64,000 nt of DNA, from positions 8,176 to 72,175 of the forward strand of contig JBMDXQ010000144.1 in the NCBI GenBank assembly GCA_048594975.1, read 5' to 3'. The position numbers and the translations under genes are program-made. The DNA comes from JBMDXB01 sp048594975. Lineage in GTDB: Bacteria > Acidobacteriota > Vicinamibacteria > Vicinamibacterales > 2-12-FULL-66-21. The notes below the pieces were generated by a model. The model saw only the letters and a program-made list of their open reading frames with translations, made no database searches and was not told where the DNA came from. This document shows, piece by piece, positions 1-8,647 of the stretch; the first letter of the stretch is position 1, and each line of letters opens with the position of its first letter.

Positions 1-67
1 TAACCCGCAAATGGAGCCGACGCGCCGCTGAAGGGCGACGGCGCGCGGCTCATTTGCAACGTTAGAC
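1..67 (+). repeat. attC site 1 (left end possibly cut by the window)
   Basis: GTTAGAC at 61-67 is a perfect GTTRRRY right core. The arms at 7-19 and 46-57 are reverse complements apart from one extra G in the left arm, the extrahelical base typical of attC hairpins. The left core is truncated at position 1, where only TAAC is visible. Confidence 0.75.
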
Positions 68-83
68 CAACATCGGATCATCG

Positions 84-389
84 ATGCACTGGGCAGCAAT
101 AGTATTCGGGTGGCCAGGCGCCCTCACTTCAATCGTGGTGAGCGCGGTGGGGCTTCTGATCCGACGTGGCTTCTTGGTGTGGGTCGGCGCTTGTATGGGG
201 CTCCCCTTCATGTTCTACATGTTTTTGACGCCTCGGTTTTGGTGGCTTGCGGCAATTGCAGCTCCGTGTCATTTCGGAGCGGCGTTGGCAGCGTCGCAGC
301 GTTCGATGCTTCTCGGATGGTGGCTGTTCCTGCCTACGCCTTTGGTGACTTGGCATATTGCAGCTGCCATTAGCGCGAGTACAAGGTAA
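84..389 (+). CDS. Small integral membrane protein (cassette gene 1)
   Basis: A 101-residue, very hydrophobic protein with about four potential membrane spans (roughly residues 3-25, 30-50, 53-70, 77-97), rich in Trp, Ala and Leu. I recognise no family. It lies between attC1 and attC2, so it is a cassette gene. The ATG at 84 comes 17 bases after the attC1 core and has no clear ribosome-binding site, which is common in integron cassettes whose transcription comes from an upstream Pc promoter. The function is unknown; a membrane location is the only prediction. Confidence 0.7.
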   Translation: MHWAAIVFGWPGALTSIVVSAVGLLIRRGFLVWVGACMGLPFMFYMFLTPRFWWLAAIAAPCHFGAALAASQRSMLLGWWLFLPTPLVTWHIAAAISASTR

Positions 390-405
390 CGTTGAGACCG
401 CTGCG

Positions 406-502
406 GTCTAACACGCGACTGCACCCGTCGGCGGCCGTTGGGAGGACGAGATAATCGGAAACTTTGTCGCGGCCGCCGCGGGTGAGCCGCGGCCGTTTAG
501 AC
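406..502 (+). repeat. attC site 2
   Basis: The left core GTCTAAC (406-412) is a perfect RYYYAAC. The right end is GTTTAGA (495-501), one mismatch from GTTRRRY. The long arms (CCCGTCGGCGGCC and GGCCGCCGCGGG) pair. It is closely similar to attC3. Just before it, 391-412 forms a near-palindrome of two opposed core-like boxes. Confidence 0.75.
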
Positions 503-529
503 CGACACCTGCAACCGAAGGTCGCGTTG

Positions 530-949
530 ATGAATAGCAACAGGCTTCTACTACTAATTCTGATAGCCTCTGCGATCGCGAGCGCAGGTTGTGACGGCAT
601 AATCCGCTTGCAGGGGCAGGTCCTCGACGAGTCCGGACGAGCGGTGCCAAACGCCATAGTCCACTTTGAACATGGGTCGCAAGGTCGCAGCTTTGAAGAT
701 CACATCGCGAACGATGGTTGTTTTAGAGTGGGGCACGTAGTAGCGCCAGGTCGGTACAATTATGAGGTCCGCGTTGTGGCACCCGGCCTCCAGTCCGCCA
801 AGGGCGCGATTCCGACAATTGAAGACAATTGGACGGTCATCGTTCTCCGGCCAGTGGGTGATCGTCGAGGTAGCTCAATAGTTTCAGCGGTCGGTCACTG
901 GCCCGGCGGTGCCCCGAACGCCACCTGCGACTTTGGGAAAACGCAGTGA
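530..949 (+). CDS. Lipoprotein with carboxypeptidase-regulatory-like fold (cassette gene 2)
   Basis: A 139-residue protein. The N-terminus has a hydrophobic stretch (LLLLILIASAIASAG) ending in a lipobox-like ASAGC, so a lipid-modified cysteine near residue 20 and export are predicted. The following segment (LQGQVLDESGRAVPNAIV) is the signature of a carboxypeptidase regulatory-like / transthyretin-like beta-sandwich, common in Acidobacteriota and Bacteroidota secreted proteins. An in-frame start at 464 would lie inside attC2, so ATG 530 is chosen. It sits between attC2 and attC3. The role is unknown, probably envelope-associated. Confidence 0.75.
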   Translation: MNSNRLLLLILIASAIASAGCDGIIRLQGQVLDESGRAVPNAIVHFEHGSQGRSFEDHIANDGCFRVGHVVAPGRYNYEVRVVAPGLQSAKGAIPTIEDNWTVIVLRPVGDRRGSSIVSAVGHWPGGAPNATCDFGKTQ

Positions 950-961
950 CATCATGGTTCG

Positions 962-1057
962 GTCTAACACGCAGCTGCACCCGTCGGCGGCCGTGCGGGA
1001 TCTAATGTAATCAGAGCGTGGGTCGCGGCCCCCGCGGGTGAGCCGCGGCCGTTGGGC
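962..1057 (+). repeat. attC site 3
   Basis: Left core GTCTAAC (962-968) and right core GTTGGGC (1051-1057) are both perfect consensus. The inner arms pair and are nearly identical to those of attC2, suggesting the two cassettes share an origin. Confidence 0.85.
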
Positions 1058-1170
1058 AGACTAATCGTGAAGCCCAGCGCTCCTGGACCCCTTCGTAGAA
1101 TTGAGGATGCCAGATCGCCAAGTCCCTTCTTTCTCTCGCGGCTGAACCCGACCCGCTGAGCAACCTCGCC

Positions 1171-2533
1171 GTGGTTGTCGACCGGTTGCGGGCGGCGACT
1201 GCTGAGTCGCGCTGTCTTGAGTGGAAGGCGAGCGGCCTGTTCGGTTCTGGCATCAGTGTCCGGACAAAGTACCGTGCTGTGAAGGCCGCCATCTCCTTCG
1301 CAAACGCGGACGGGGGCTTTCTGGTGTTTGGTGTTGGCCCAAACGGAGTGTGGGTCGGCCTGAGCGCCGCTGAACTCGCTGAACTGGACCCGGCGAAGGT
1401 CACCGAACTGATCAACGGCGTTGTCTACCCCGACCTCCCGGTCATCAACTTCGCTCAGTTCTCCGAGGAGGGAAAGACCTTTGCCGTTATTCACATTCCA
1501 CCGAGCCCGTTCGTTCCTCACGCGACGACCAAGGACATTTCCGAGATTGATACGAAGGGCATCCGCAAGGTCGTACTGGCGAAGCATACGGTGTACTATC
1601 GGCACGGCGGCAAATCCGACACTGCCACACCGCTACAGCTTCAGAGAATCGTCGAGAAGAGGACGCTGCACGTCCGCGATGAGCTCGTGCGACGGGTCCG
1701 GGAAGTACCCATTCCGGTCGTGGGCCAAGGGCACGCCTCGGCCGCATCTGTGGGCACCACGGTCACGGTGGCACGGCTGACGGATGACCCATCAGCGCCC
1801 GCAGTGCGGCTTACGCGCGCGCCTGGGCAAAGCAGCGGTGTGTTGCTACACGAAGAACTGTCCGACGGGCTTTTCGAGGAAATCAACAATGTCCTCGACG
1901 CGAACAACTATTGGCCGGGTCAGTCAATCACTTCGTCTTTGGGGACGAAATCTACTACCGGATTTACGCCGAGCGCCACCATGTGCTCGCGGCGAGCGGC
2001 CACGCTGATCTCATGTTGAGGACGGCTTGTCGAAAGATCTATGCCCCATTCATGTTCTGGCTGACAATCTTGTCGCCGGACATCGCGGCCCAGGAACTCG
2101 CTCGCTCAACACGCCGAAGGATCCGATGGTGTTGGGCGCATTCAAGGCCGTCATCTTGCTCGGCGCTGACGCCACGAGCTGGCTGGATGGCCTTCTGGAC
2201 AAGCGGTACAAACGTTTGACGCAAAAGCCCGAGTTCTATTGGACATTCAAGAAGATCGTTGGTCGAACAGTCAGCGACCGTCGCCTTCTGGCAATGCGCT
2301 CGACGGGTGCTTCGGCGCTCGATGTGCCTGACGTGGGCGCCGTGAAGGTTTCGCAGTTGCTTGAATCACCGGAGGAGGCCGCGGCGCACCTTTCACGAGT
2401 TTGCCTTCGTGTGTTCAGAGGAGAGGGCTCAACCCGCACGCTTGCCAGGCAACTGGACATCGCGGCTTACGGAAAACAGGTCGAAGACAAGGGCGAGCAG
2501 ATTTGGAAGCAGCTCCAAACGATCGGCTCCTAG
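1171..2533 (+). pseudogene. AlbA_2 / Schlafen-like DNA-binding protein, two frameshifts (cassette gene 3)
   Basis: The N-terminal part has the AlbA_2 pattern: ESRCLEWKAS, then ISFANADGGFLVFGV. This domain occurs in Schlafen-like and many defence- or regulation-related proteins. The reading frame from GTG 1171 leaves coding sense near 1915. It continues in another frame (VNHFVFGDEIYYRIYAERHH, about 1923 on), then shifts again near 2105 to the frame that ends at 2533 (NTPKDPMVLGAFKAVILLGA). Joined, this gives a protein of about 453 residues. Either the gene is decayed or the assembly has two single-base indels. It lies between attC3 and attC4. Confidence 0.7.
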
Positions 2534-2547
2534 AGCGGCGACGCGCC

Positions 2548-2621
2548 GCCCAACCTCAGCTTGCAGCCGACGGCGCCCGGCGAGATCATGAGGCGCCGCG
2601 GCTGAAGCTGAAACGTTGGGC
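2548..2621 (+). repeat. attC site 4
   Basis: GCCCAAC (2548-2554) and GTTGGGC (2615-2621) are perfect, mutually complementary outer cores. The arms CTCAGCTTGCAGCCG and CGGCTGAAGCTGA pair with bulges. It is the cleanest attC in the array. Confidence 0.9.
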
Positions 2622-2713
2622 TAACCTAGAGAGGGGAGCTCCAGCGTGAAAGGAGAGAGGCTGCAAACGAGTGGCAACCGGCATGGCTGGTGTCGCACCC
2701 TCGGAGGCTGCCG

Positions 2714-3331
2714 ATGCGTCCCGTAGCTGAGGCCCATCTCTTCTCGTACATCCTCCCGTACGATAGCGGCTTCGCGCCCAACCCCTTTGGCCGGGCCTGC
2801 ACCCTGGCGTGCTGCAAGCCTGTCATCCGGCGCACGGCGAGCCCGGACGACTGGGTGATTGGTACCACCCCCGCCCCTAATCCCAGTCGCCTCACCTATG
2901 CGATGCGGATCACGCAGGCTCTCACCTTCGATCTCTACTGGGAGGCCTTTCCGGAGAAGAGACCGTCTGAGGATCGGCGCGGCGACAACATCTATCGGCA
3001 CGACTCAAACCGCAGGCTTGTCCAGGTTCCCAACCCTTCCCATGACGAGCGAAGCGTCAAGCGGGACCTGAGCGCCAACCGAGTTCTCATCTCAACTCAC
3101 TTCTACTATTTCGGTCACGCCGCTCCTCTCTTGCCGCCCCAGTTCCATTGCCTGCTGGCCACGACGCAGGGCCATCGGAGGATTCGGCCGGGCTCGAAGG
3201 ACCATCCACAGTTCATTGCGTTTGTCGAATGGTTGGAGCGCGAGTTCCAGCGTGGTGGCCACGGAGATCCACATCTCGAGGAGGTCGTCTGCCTGCCACC
3301 AGAGGAGGATGAGCCAGAGGTGGAGGAGTGA
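2714..3331 (+). CDS. Nmad2-like (nucleotide modification associated) protein (cassette gene 4)
   Basis: A 205-residue protein from ATG 2714, preceded by CGGAGG at 2702-2707; an upstream in-frame start at 2690 is less likely. The N-terminus (SYILPYDSGFAPNPFGRACT, then LACCKPVIR and DDWVIG) resembles my memory of the Nmad2 'nucleotide modification associated domain 2' family. That family is named from its occurrence near base-modification genes of phages and bacteria. Its biochemical role is not established. The C-terminus is acidic. It is flanked by attC4 and attC5, so it is mobile as a cassette. The family call rests on motif recall only. Confidence 0.65.
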   Translation: MRPVAEAHLFSYILPYDSGFAPNPFGRACTLACCKPVIRRTASPDDWVIGTTPAPNPSRLTYAMRITQALTFDLYWEAFPEKRPSEDRRGDNIYRHDSNRRLVQVPNPSHDERSVKRDLSANRVLISTHFYYFGHAAPLLPPQFHCLLATTQGHRRIRPGSKDHPQFIAFVEWLEREFQRGGHGDPHLEEVVCLPPEEDEPEVEE

Positions 3332-3340
3332 CGTGCGGGA

Positions 3341-3435
3341 GTTCAACGACGGGCGTGGCGCCGACGGACACGGCTTGCAGCCGACGGCGGCCGGTGGGAT
3401 CATTAGCCACCGCGGCTGAAACCTGGCCGTTACTC
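3341..3435 (+). repeat. attC site 5, degenerate right core
   Basis: GTTCAAC (3341-3347) fits RYYYAAC. The inner arms (GGCTTGCAGCCG and ACCGCGGCTGAA) match those of attC4, but the right core is GTTACTC (3429-3435), which breaks the RRRY part. The IS5-type element begins shortly after, so the end may have been altered by insertion. Confidence 0.6.
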
Positions 3436-3547
3436 CGAGTGCTGTTTTCAGCGTTCCGACCGATAGGTCCTGGAAAACGCCGATGTGGCGACCGATTTTT
3501 CCGGGTCGGTGCCAATAGCCGAATGGCGACAGGGCCATTCTGGTCGG

Positions 3548-4349
3548 ATGGCCCTTCCTGCCGCGTGTCATTCCCGTGACCTCACCGACGAGCAATGGGT
3601 TCTGATCGGGCCCTTCTTGCCCAAGCTGACGCGCCGCAAAGACGGTCGGGGACGCCCGTGGCGGGAGAACCGCGCCGTGCTCAATGGCATCCTGTGGATC
3701 TTACGGACCGGCGCCCCGTGGGCGGACTTGCCGGGCCGGTATCCGTCGTACCAGACCTGCCATCGGCGGTTCCAGCACTGGGTGCGGTGCGGCGTGTTGA
3801 GGGGCATCCTCTCCGTGCTTGCCGAGGCGCTCCACGAGGAGGGCTACCTGGACTTGCAGGAGGCCTTCATCGACGGCAGTTTCGCGCCCGCCAAGAAAGG
3901 CGGGGCCGGTGTGGGAACGACGAAGCGCGGCAAGGGTTCGAAGATCATGGCGATCGCCGATCGCCATGGGCGGCCCGTCGCTATTCACATTGACAGCGCC
4001 ACACCGCATGAAGTCACGCTCGTCGAGGCCACGCTGGCACACCGGCTGGTGCAGAAAACCCCCGAACGGCTCATTGGGGACAACGCGTACGAATCCGACC
4101 AGCTCGATGCGGAGCTCGCGCAGCGCGGCATCGAACTCATCGCGCCTCACCGCCGCAACCGCACGCGCCGGACGCAGGATGGGCCGCCCGCTCCGCCGGT
4201 ATCGACGTCGATGGAAGATGGAACGGCTGTTTGCGTGGCTGCAGAACTATCGACGGATCGTCGTGCGGTACGAACGCTACCCGGAGAATTTCCTGGGCAT
4301 GTTGCACCTTGCTTATTGGTTGATCTTGCTGCGGGTGTTTATGAGATGA
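3548..4349 (+). pseudogene. IS5-family transposase with a +1 frameshift
   Basis: The reading frame from about 3548 (ATG; a GTG at 3485 is also in frame) has the N-terminal helical region of small IS5-type DDE transposases (LTDEQWVLIGPFLPK, GRPWRENRAVLNGILWIL) and the first catalytic region (EAFIDGSFAPAKKGG). At about 4178-4185 the frame changes. The expected continuation GRPLRRYRRRWKMERLFAWL lies in the next frame and ends at 4349. An extra G in GATGGGCCGCCC explains this. Several IS5 subgroups use frameshifting, so a programmed event is possible, but no obvious slippery heptamer is visible. The terminal inverted repeats could not be fixed. Confidence 0.85.
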
Positions 4350-4388
4350 CTTCTAATCCGAGATAGACTCTCGAATCGCGAAGAACAG

Positions 4389-4438
4389 ATTTGTCTCAGG
4401 ACTCTGTCCGTCGAATTTGTCTCAGGACTCTGTCCGTC
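4389..4438. repeat. Tandem 24-bp repeat, IS-end-like
   Basis: Two perfect copies of a 24-bp unit (4389-4412 and 4415-4438), each containing TTGTCTCAGGACTCTGTCCG, with a 26-bp period. Short tandem repeats like this are typical of terminal transposase-binding sites of insertion sequences. No matching left end was found near the IS5-type gene, so it may belong to a different, lost element. Confidence 0.6.
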
Positions 4439-4549
4439 CGAAGGGTACGGCTGACCCGAGCGCGACCAATGCCCCCTATCGTATGCTGATCACCATGGTC
4501 GTGTTGACGTTGGGATGACCAAGGGCATCCGCCTGGGAAGGTGATGGAC

Positions 4550-7033
4550 ATGACAGAAGACACGATTGACGAGGTGGTTGCTCCCATCTCAGTCCGCGAC
4601 TTGGTGCGTGCCCAACTCGGACTTGATGACGACCCCTGGGAACTCGCGCTGGTGCAGCGCGACCTCGTCTGGAAGCAGGACCGGATGGTCGGACTCCTCG
4701 ACTCACTGCTTGCCGGCTACCCGATCGGCTCACTACTCCTCTGCCGTGTCGAGCAGGAGATCGATGTGCGCCAGCTTGGTACTGCCCAGGGGCAGGAGCG
4801 GCGCGTACAAGCGGGGACCCCGCAGTTGGTCGATGGCCAGCAGCGCGTCTACGCGCTGTTCTCCATTTTCACCGGAAAAGGCCACGGGCGCTTTTATCTC
4901 AGCCTCACTAAGGACTGGGATCGAAGCCTCAACTACATCGAGTGGCGGCCACGAGTCGAAGAGGCTGACGCTGACGACGAGCCACGCGCCGACGACGACG
5001 ACGAGGAGCCAATCCCGCCGGACTACGTCGACCTTTCGAAGTGGGCTAGCGTCGCAGACGAGGTGTGCGACACCCTCTCGGAAACGACTCTGGCCAAGTT
5101 CGTCGCCATCTTGACGAATGGGCTCGCACTTCCATCCGAAACCGACGCGCGAACAGCCATCCTCCGTCGATTGCTGCGCCTCTGCCAAGCGTGGCGCGAG
5201 AAGCGCATCCCGGTCATCACCGCGACCGTTGAGGGCCCGGAAGACATCCTCGAGGTCTTCACCCGCGTCAATCGCGGTGGCGCCCAGGTGAGTGGCAACG
5301 ACCTGTACTTCGCCGTAGTGAAGACGTTCTGGCACGACACGTCCGTGAATGAAGACACCTCCATCACCGCCAAGGGGGCGCTCAGCAAAGTGGTGACGGC
5401 GTCTCGCCGGTTTCTCGACACGTGGGGTGCGCTCAGCCTCGTCTCGCGGCTCGCTTTGGTGGGCTTGCGCGAGGGCGACATGGTGCCGCTGAAGATCGAC
5501 CGACTCTCGCGAGCGAACAAGGTTCATATCATAAGAGCCCTGAGGGTCGTCGCCCCCATCGTGGCGAAGCGGATCGAGCTGTTCACTGACGTGCTGCGAA
5601 AGAACTCCACGCTCAAGCAGGGCTTGCGGTATGTCCACCGGCTGCTGTGGGAGGATGTGTTCGCGTGGGTGGTCGCCTCCAACAGGTCCGATTCGGAGAA
5701 GTGGTCGGCGGAAGATGTGCCCCCCGTGGAGACCTACCTCTTGGGTGCGTCGCTCTTCTCATATCCCCAGATTCTCGGCGACCCATACCGCCGCGATGCC
5801 TTTGCTGTTGCGCTCGCGGCCGGGGCTGATCACGAGGCGTTCCCGACATCCAGGCTATTGGCGGTTGCCAGGAACCGGGGCGAAGACCTTCGCCGTGGAC
5901 GGAGCGTTGTGCTGCCGTCAACTGCGCTGGTGGAGATCGCGAAGCGCAATAGCAATCTGGTGATCGCTGTAGCCCAAGGCCTCGATGACGAAGTCGCGGG
6001 CCTCGACTGGGACCACATCCTCGCCGCCGACTGGAAGGGCAGGAAGTTCCGACTGCCGCGCGGCTCAGGGCGTCGATACCGAGAAGAGGCGGCCCACTTC
6101 AACGACCCCGGAAACTTCTGGCAGATTGACCTCGTGGCCAATCGCACGTTGCAGGAGGCGTTCCCCGCCAAGAAGTTCGCGACGCTGGAGGCGTGGCCTG
6201 CGGACGGCTTGGGCCGCGTCGCACCGTCGCGCTACTCCGGTATCGAGCAGCCGGAGCAACTTGAGGAGTTCAAGACGATCGGCAACCTCCTTGAGGCAGA
6301 CAAGGTCGAGGAGGCGGCTCCGCGCTTTGCCGCCTTGGTACAGAGCCGGAACAAGTGGCTCGCCGAGCGGCTCGTGAACTGGCCGAGCTCGCCGCCCATC
6401 ACCTTGTTCGCGTCCGACAGGGCAGTCCCTCCTGAGGATGTGCCGCGCATCCCGGATACTGTGTCACTTATCCTCGGCGTCGACGACATCAGGGCGGCCC
6501 TTGCCGAGTCCCGAGCGAAGGTTCGTGCGCAGGTTGATAAGGCCAAGGCCGACGTCGAAGTCCTCCTCGGCATGGCGTCGCCATGGGCGGGACAGGCAGC
6601 GAAGCTTGACTGGGTGCTCAGGGAGGTCACCAAGCGGCATGCGAGGATTAGCGGTGAAGGGTTTGGATGGTGGGTGGAGCGTAACCCAGAACGTCAGACG
6701 CTGGCGAGGTCGGTTCCGCTTCTTCCACTCGAAAGCAGGGACCACTTCAGGCTCATCGTGACCGGACTCGGCACCGGTGACGGGCGCAGCCCGTTCCGGG
6801 TTCGGGTGAAAGCGGATAGCCCTGGGTTCGCGACCATCCGTAAGCGCTTGGTTGACGCAGGTGAGTTCGAGCTGGCCGATGTGGACGGCGGCATCGAGAT
6901 CTCGATTCAAACGCGTCCTGAGCTGGACTGGGGCGAGATGCGGGACAAGGTGGACCGCCAGGTCACTCGCTTCCGTGCCGTTGCCGAGGCGGCCGACGAG
7001 GTTCCGCGAGCAACAGTGCCTGCGAATCTGTAG
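4550..7033 (+). CDS. DUF262 domain protein (GmrSD/ParB-nuclease-like)
   Basis: An 827-residue protein. DUF262 hallmarks are present: an N-terminal LVQRDLVWKQDRMVGLLDSL segment, TPQLVDGQQRVYALFSIF (the DGQQR motif at about residue 90), and FTRVNRGGAQVSGNDLYFAV. DUF262 has a ParB/sulfiredoxin-like fold. It occurs in GmrSD-type modification-dependent restriction and in many defence-island proteins. The usual DUF1524 HNH partner domain is not evident, so nuclease activity may come from DUF262 alone or from a partner. GTG 4541, ATG 4544 and ATG 4550 are all in frame; GGGAAGG at 4535-4541 best suits 4550. It stands alone between two IS remnants, which suggests acquisition as a unit. Confidence 0.8.
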   Translation: MTEDTIDEVVAPISVRDLVRAQLGLDDDPWELALVQRDLVWKQDRMVGLLDSLLAGYPIGSLLLCRVEQEIDVRQLGTAQGQERRVQAGTPQLVDGQQRVYALFSIFTGKGHGRFYLSLTKDWDRSLNYIEWRPRVEEADADDEPRADDDDEEPIPPDYVDLSKWASVADEVCDTLSETTLAKFVAILTNGLALPSETDARTAILRRLLRLCQAWREKRIPVITATVEGPEDILEVFTRVNRGGAQVSGNDLYFAVVKTFWHDTSVNEDTSITAKGALSKVVTASRRFLDTWGALSLVSRLALVGLREGDMVPLKIDRLSRANKVHIIRALRVVAPIVAKRIELFTDVLRKNSTLKQGLRYVHRLLWEDVFAWVVASNRSDSEKWSAEDVPPVETYLLGASLFSYPQILGDPYRRDAFAVALAAGADHEAFPTSRLLAVARNRGEDLRRGRSVVLPSTALVEIAKRNSNLVIAVAQGLDDEVAGLDWDHILAADWKGRKFRLPRGSGRRYREEAAHFNDPGNFWQIDLVANRTLQEAFPAKKFATLEAWPADGLGRVAPSRYSGIEQPEQLEEFKTIGNLLEADKVEEAAPRFAALVQSRNKWLAERLVNWPSSPPITLFASDRAVPPEDVPRIPDTVSLILGVDDIRAALAESRAKVRAQVDKAKADVEVLLGMASPWAGQAAKLDWVLREVTKRHARISGEGFGWWVERNPERQTLARSVPLLPLESRDHFRLIVTGLGTGDGRSPFRVRVKADSPGFATIRKRLVDAGEFELADVDGGIEISIQTRPELDWGEMRDKVDRQVTRFRAVAEAADEVPRATVPANL

Positions 7034-7036
7034 ATT

Positions 7037-7093
7037 ATCCCTTTCGTTGTGACGCCGGAGACGCTGATCCGCTGGCACAGAAAAGGATTCCGA
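7037..7093 (+). pseudogene. Fragment of IS3/IS481-like integrase-type transposase
   Basis: Immediately after the DUF262 stop, the frame containing 7049 encodes IPFVVTPETLIRWHRKGF, the widely conserved segment just ahead of the rve domain in IS3/IS481-like transposases. Nothing before or after it in the frame continues the protein. It is a scrap of an element that once lay here. Confidence 0.6.
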
Positions 7094-7129
7094 CCTGGCC
7101 AGCGCCCAGCATTGGTCGCAACGACGGAC

Positions 7130-7879
7130 CTAAGGTGCGTAGCCAGGTCTGATCCACGGCTCGAGATATGACAGCAGCGTGGCGTGCAACTTACCGAGAT
7201 CCACCTCGCCCTTGGGGACGTATGAGCCGGCATAGATGTCCACCCAATGGAAGTCGTCCACCTTCCTCAGCTTGGCCGCTAGTTCCGAGAACGTCGTTGA
7301 CGCTTCGATCGACAACGCGCTGAGCGTGCCGTCTGGAAACCGATTGTGTAAACGACACTCAAGACGATTTTCCACGCACTGGAAGAGGGCGCAATCCAGC
7401 GGGCGCACCGGCCTCGTGTCAGCGGAGTCTCGTGCGGTGCCGGAGGACACGTACAAGTGCACTTTGGCAATCTCCCCGGTCAGCCGCGCCAAGGTGTTGG
7501 CGAACTGCTCTGGGCCGTGCCCGTCGATGAGTTGGTGCCAGACCCATGCCGGTCCGAGCCGTTCATCCGCGTGTGGCTTAGGATTGCCAATCTGGAACGC
7601 CGCGGGGCCGAACCCCTTTTCGAAGTTCACGCCTACGAATAGCGACCCCAATTCAATCAAGTCGTCGTTTCGGCCCACCAGGAGTTTCCGGGGGTCGTCT
7701 TTATCCAGCGAGAACACGAATTTACCGTCGGCATAAGCTGGGTTCCGGCCAGAGGGTGTGAGCCACCATAGCGTGGTCCTCGGCTCGTGTCGGTTCCATG
7801 GCAGTAACGAGAGATCACGTTTGCTGTAGATGTGTGTTCGCACCGCGTGCGCCATTTCGTCTGGTGATTGGATCTGCAT
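7130..7879 (-). CDS. Unrecognised protein, 249 aa
   Basis: A soluble protein with no motif I can name; Trp and His are frequent (WVWHQLIDGHG, WVDIYAGSYVPKG). There is no signal peptide or membrane span. GAGG lies 5-6 bases before ATG 7879, so that start is preferred over the adjacent ATG 7882. It is the last gene of the minus-strand block, 129 bases after the stop of the small basic protein, so co-transcription is possible. Function unknown. Confidence 0.6.
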   Translation of the reverse strand: MQIQSPDEMAHAVRTHIYSKRDLSLLPWNRHEPRTTLWWLTPSGRNPAYADGKFVFSLDKDDPRKLLVGRNDDLIELGSLFVGVNFEKGFGPAAFQIGNPKPHADERLGPAWVWHQLIDGHGPEQFANTLARLTGEIAKVHLYVSSGTARDSADTRPVRPLDCALFQCVENRLECRLHNRFPDGTLSALSIEASTTFSELAAKLRKVDDFHWVDIYAGSYVPKGEVDLGKLHATLLSYLEPWIRPGYAP

Positions 7880-8011
7880 CATGACCTCATAAGCGAGCCG
7901 CCGGTAACGCGAGGGGCACGGCTGGCCTGGCGTGCAGCGGGTCTGGAGCGTTTACCTCGACGTTCTGAGGTCGACAAACGGTAGGATGTGGTGGATTCCT
8001 GCCGTCCTCCG

Positions 8012-8518
8012 TCACTTCTTTTTGCGTGAGCGACCGCCAGCATTCGTTGCAGGACGCCGCGATGCGGCAACGGCCCGGGACTGCACTGATCCCCCGCCCT
8101 TCTGCCTGACCCAACGAGCCTTCTGCGCCTGGGAGATTCGCTTCCGCGCAGCCGTTGACATTTTGCGAGGGCCACGAGCCCGGCGGCCAGGTTTCTTGTC
8201 GCCGGCACGGAAGGGGCCGACGTCCGGTGCTTCGGTCGCGGCTACTGCGGCTGTGGCCTGACCTTCCCGTCGTCTCGCCGCCCAATACTTCCTCATGCGC
8301 GCACCGACCGCCTTGCGGGCTTTCGCCGACATCTTCCAGCGGCGACGAGCGCGCTTAGCCGTTTGACCAGCGGCGGCACCGTCGGTCGAGTCGAATCCCC
8401 GCCCTTTCCCCCGAAGCTCGGGGAAGTGGCGAAAGATAGCCTTGGCTTCTTCAGCGATTTCCAATAGCCGTTGCTCGGCACCTTTCAGGGCCCATCCTCT
8501 GACTTCGTCAGTCTCCAC
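8012..8518 (-). CDS. Small basic protein with a duplicated Arg/Lys-rich motif
   Basis: A 168-residue, strongly basic protein. Two copies of a motif of the form K-M-S-x2-A-R-K near an aromatic/Arg stretch are visible (RRWKMSAKARKAVGARMR and RKMSTAARKRISQAQKARW). This resembles short nucleic-acid-binding repeats seen in NUMOD3-like and AT-hook-like tails. The C-terminus is GGRSRKKK. A GTG at 8518 has AGGAG seven bases upstream and is preferred to the ATG at 8542. It follows the RNA ligase gene by about 130 bases. Probably DNA- or RNA-binding; the role is unknown. Confidence 0.6.
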   Translation of the reverse strand: METDEVRGWALKGAEQRLLEIAEEAKAIFRHFPELRGKGRGFDSTDGAAAGQTAKRARRRWKMSAKARKAVGARMRKYWAARRREGQATAAVAATEAPDVGPFRAGDKKPGRRARGPRKMSTAARKRISQAQKARWVRQKGGGSVQSRAVAASRRPATNAGGRSRKKK

Positions 8519-8647
8519 TTCGATACTCCTCACGTTGAACATACACCCATATGAGCCGCTCCAGGAAATGCTGGCGTCGGCAAGACCCGCTGTTGGTTAA
8601 GTTGACGACCCTCGGCATGAGGTCCTCTACAACTTGAGAGGAGGCTG

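Larger units (their letters stand above)
1..3435 (+). mobile_element. Integron gene-cassette array
   Basis: Five imperfectly palindromic attC-like sites (1-67, 406-502, 962-1057, 2548-2621, 3341-3435) alternate with four genes all on the plus strand, each followed by its attC. This is the cassette layout of integrons. Outer core boxes match RYYYAAC and GTTRRRY at most sites. No tyrosine integrase intI is in the window. It would be expected upstream of position 1, or the array is an integrase-less cluster (CALIN). The array ends at an IS5-type element. Cassette genes mostly lack Shine-Dalgarno sequences, as is usual for cassettes. Confidence 0.8.
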
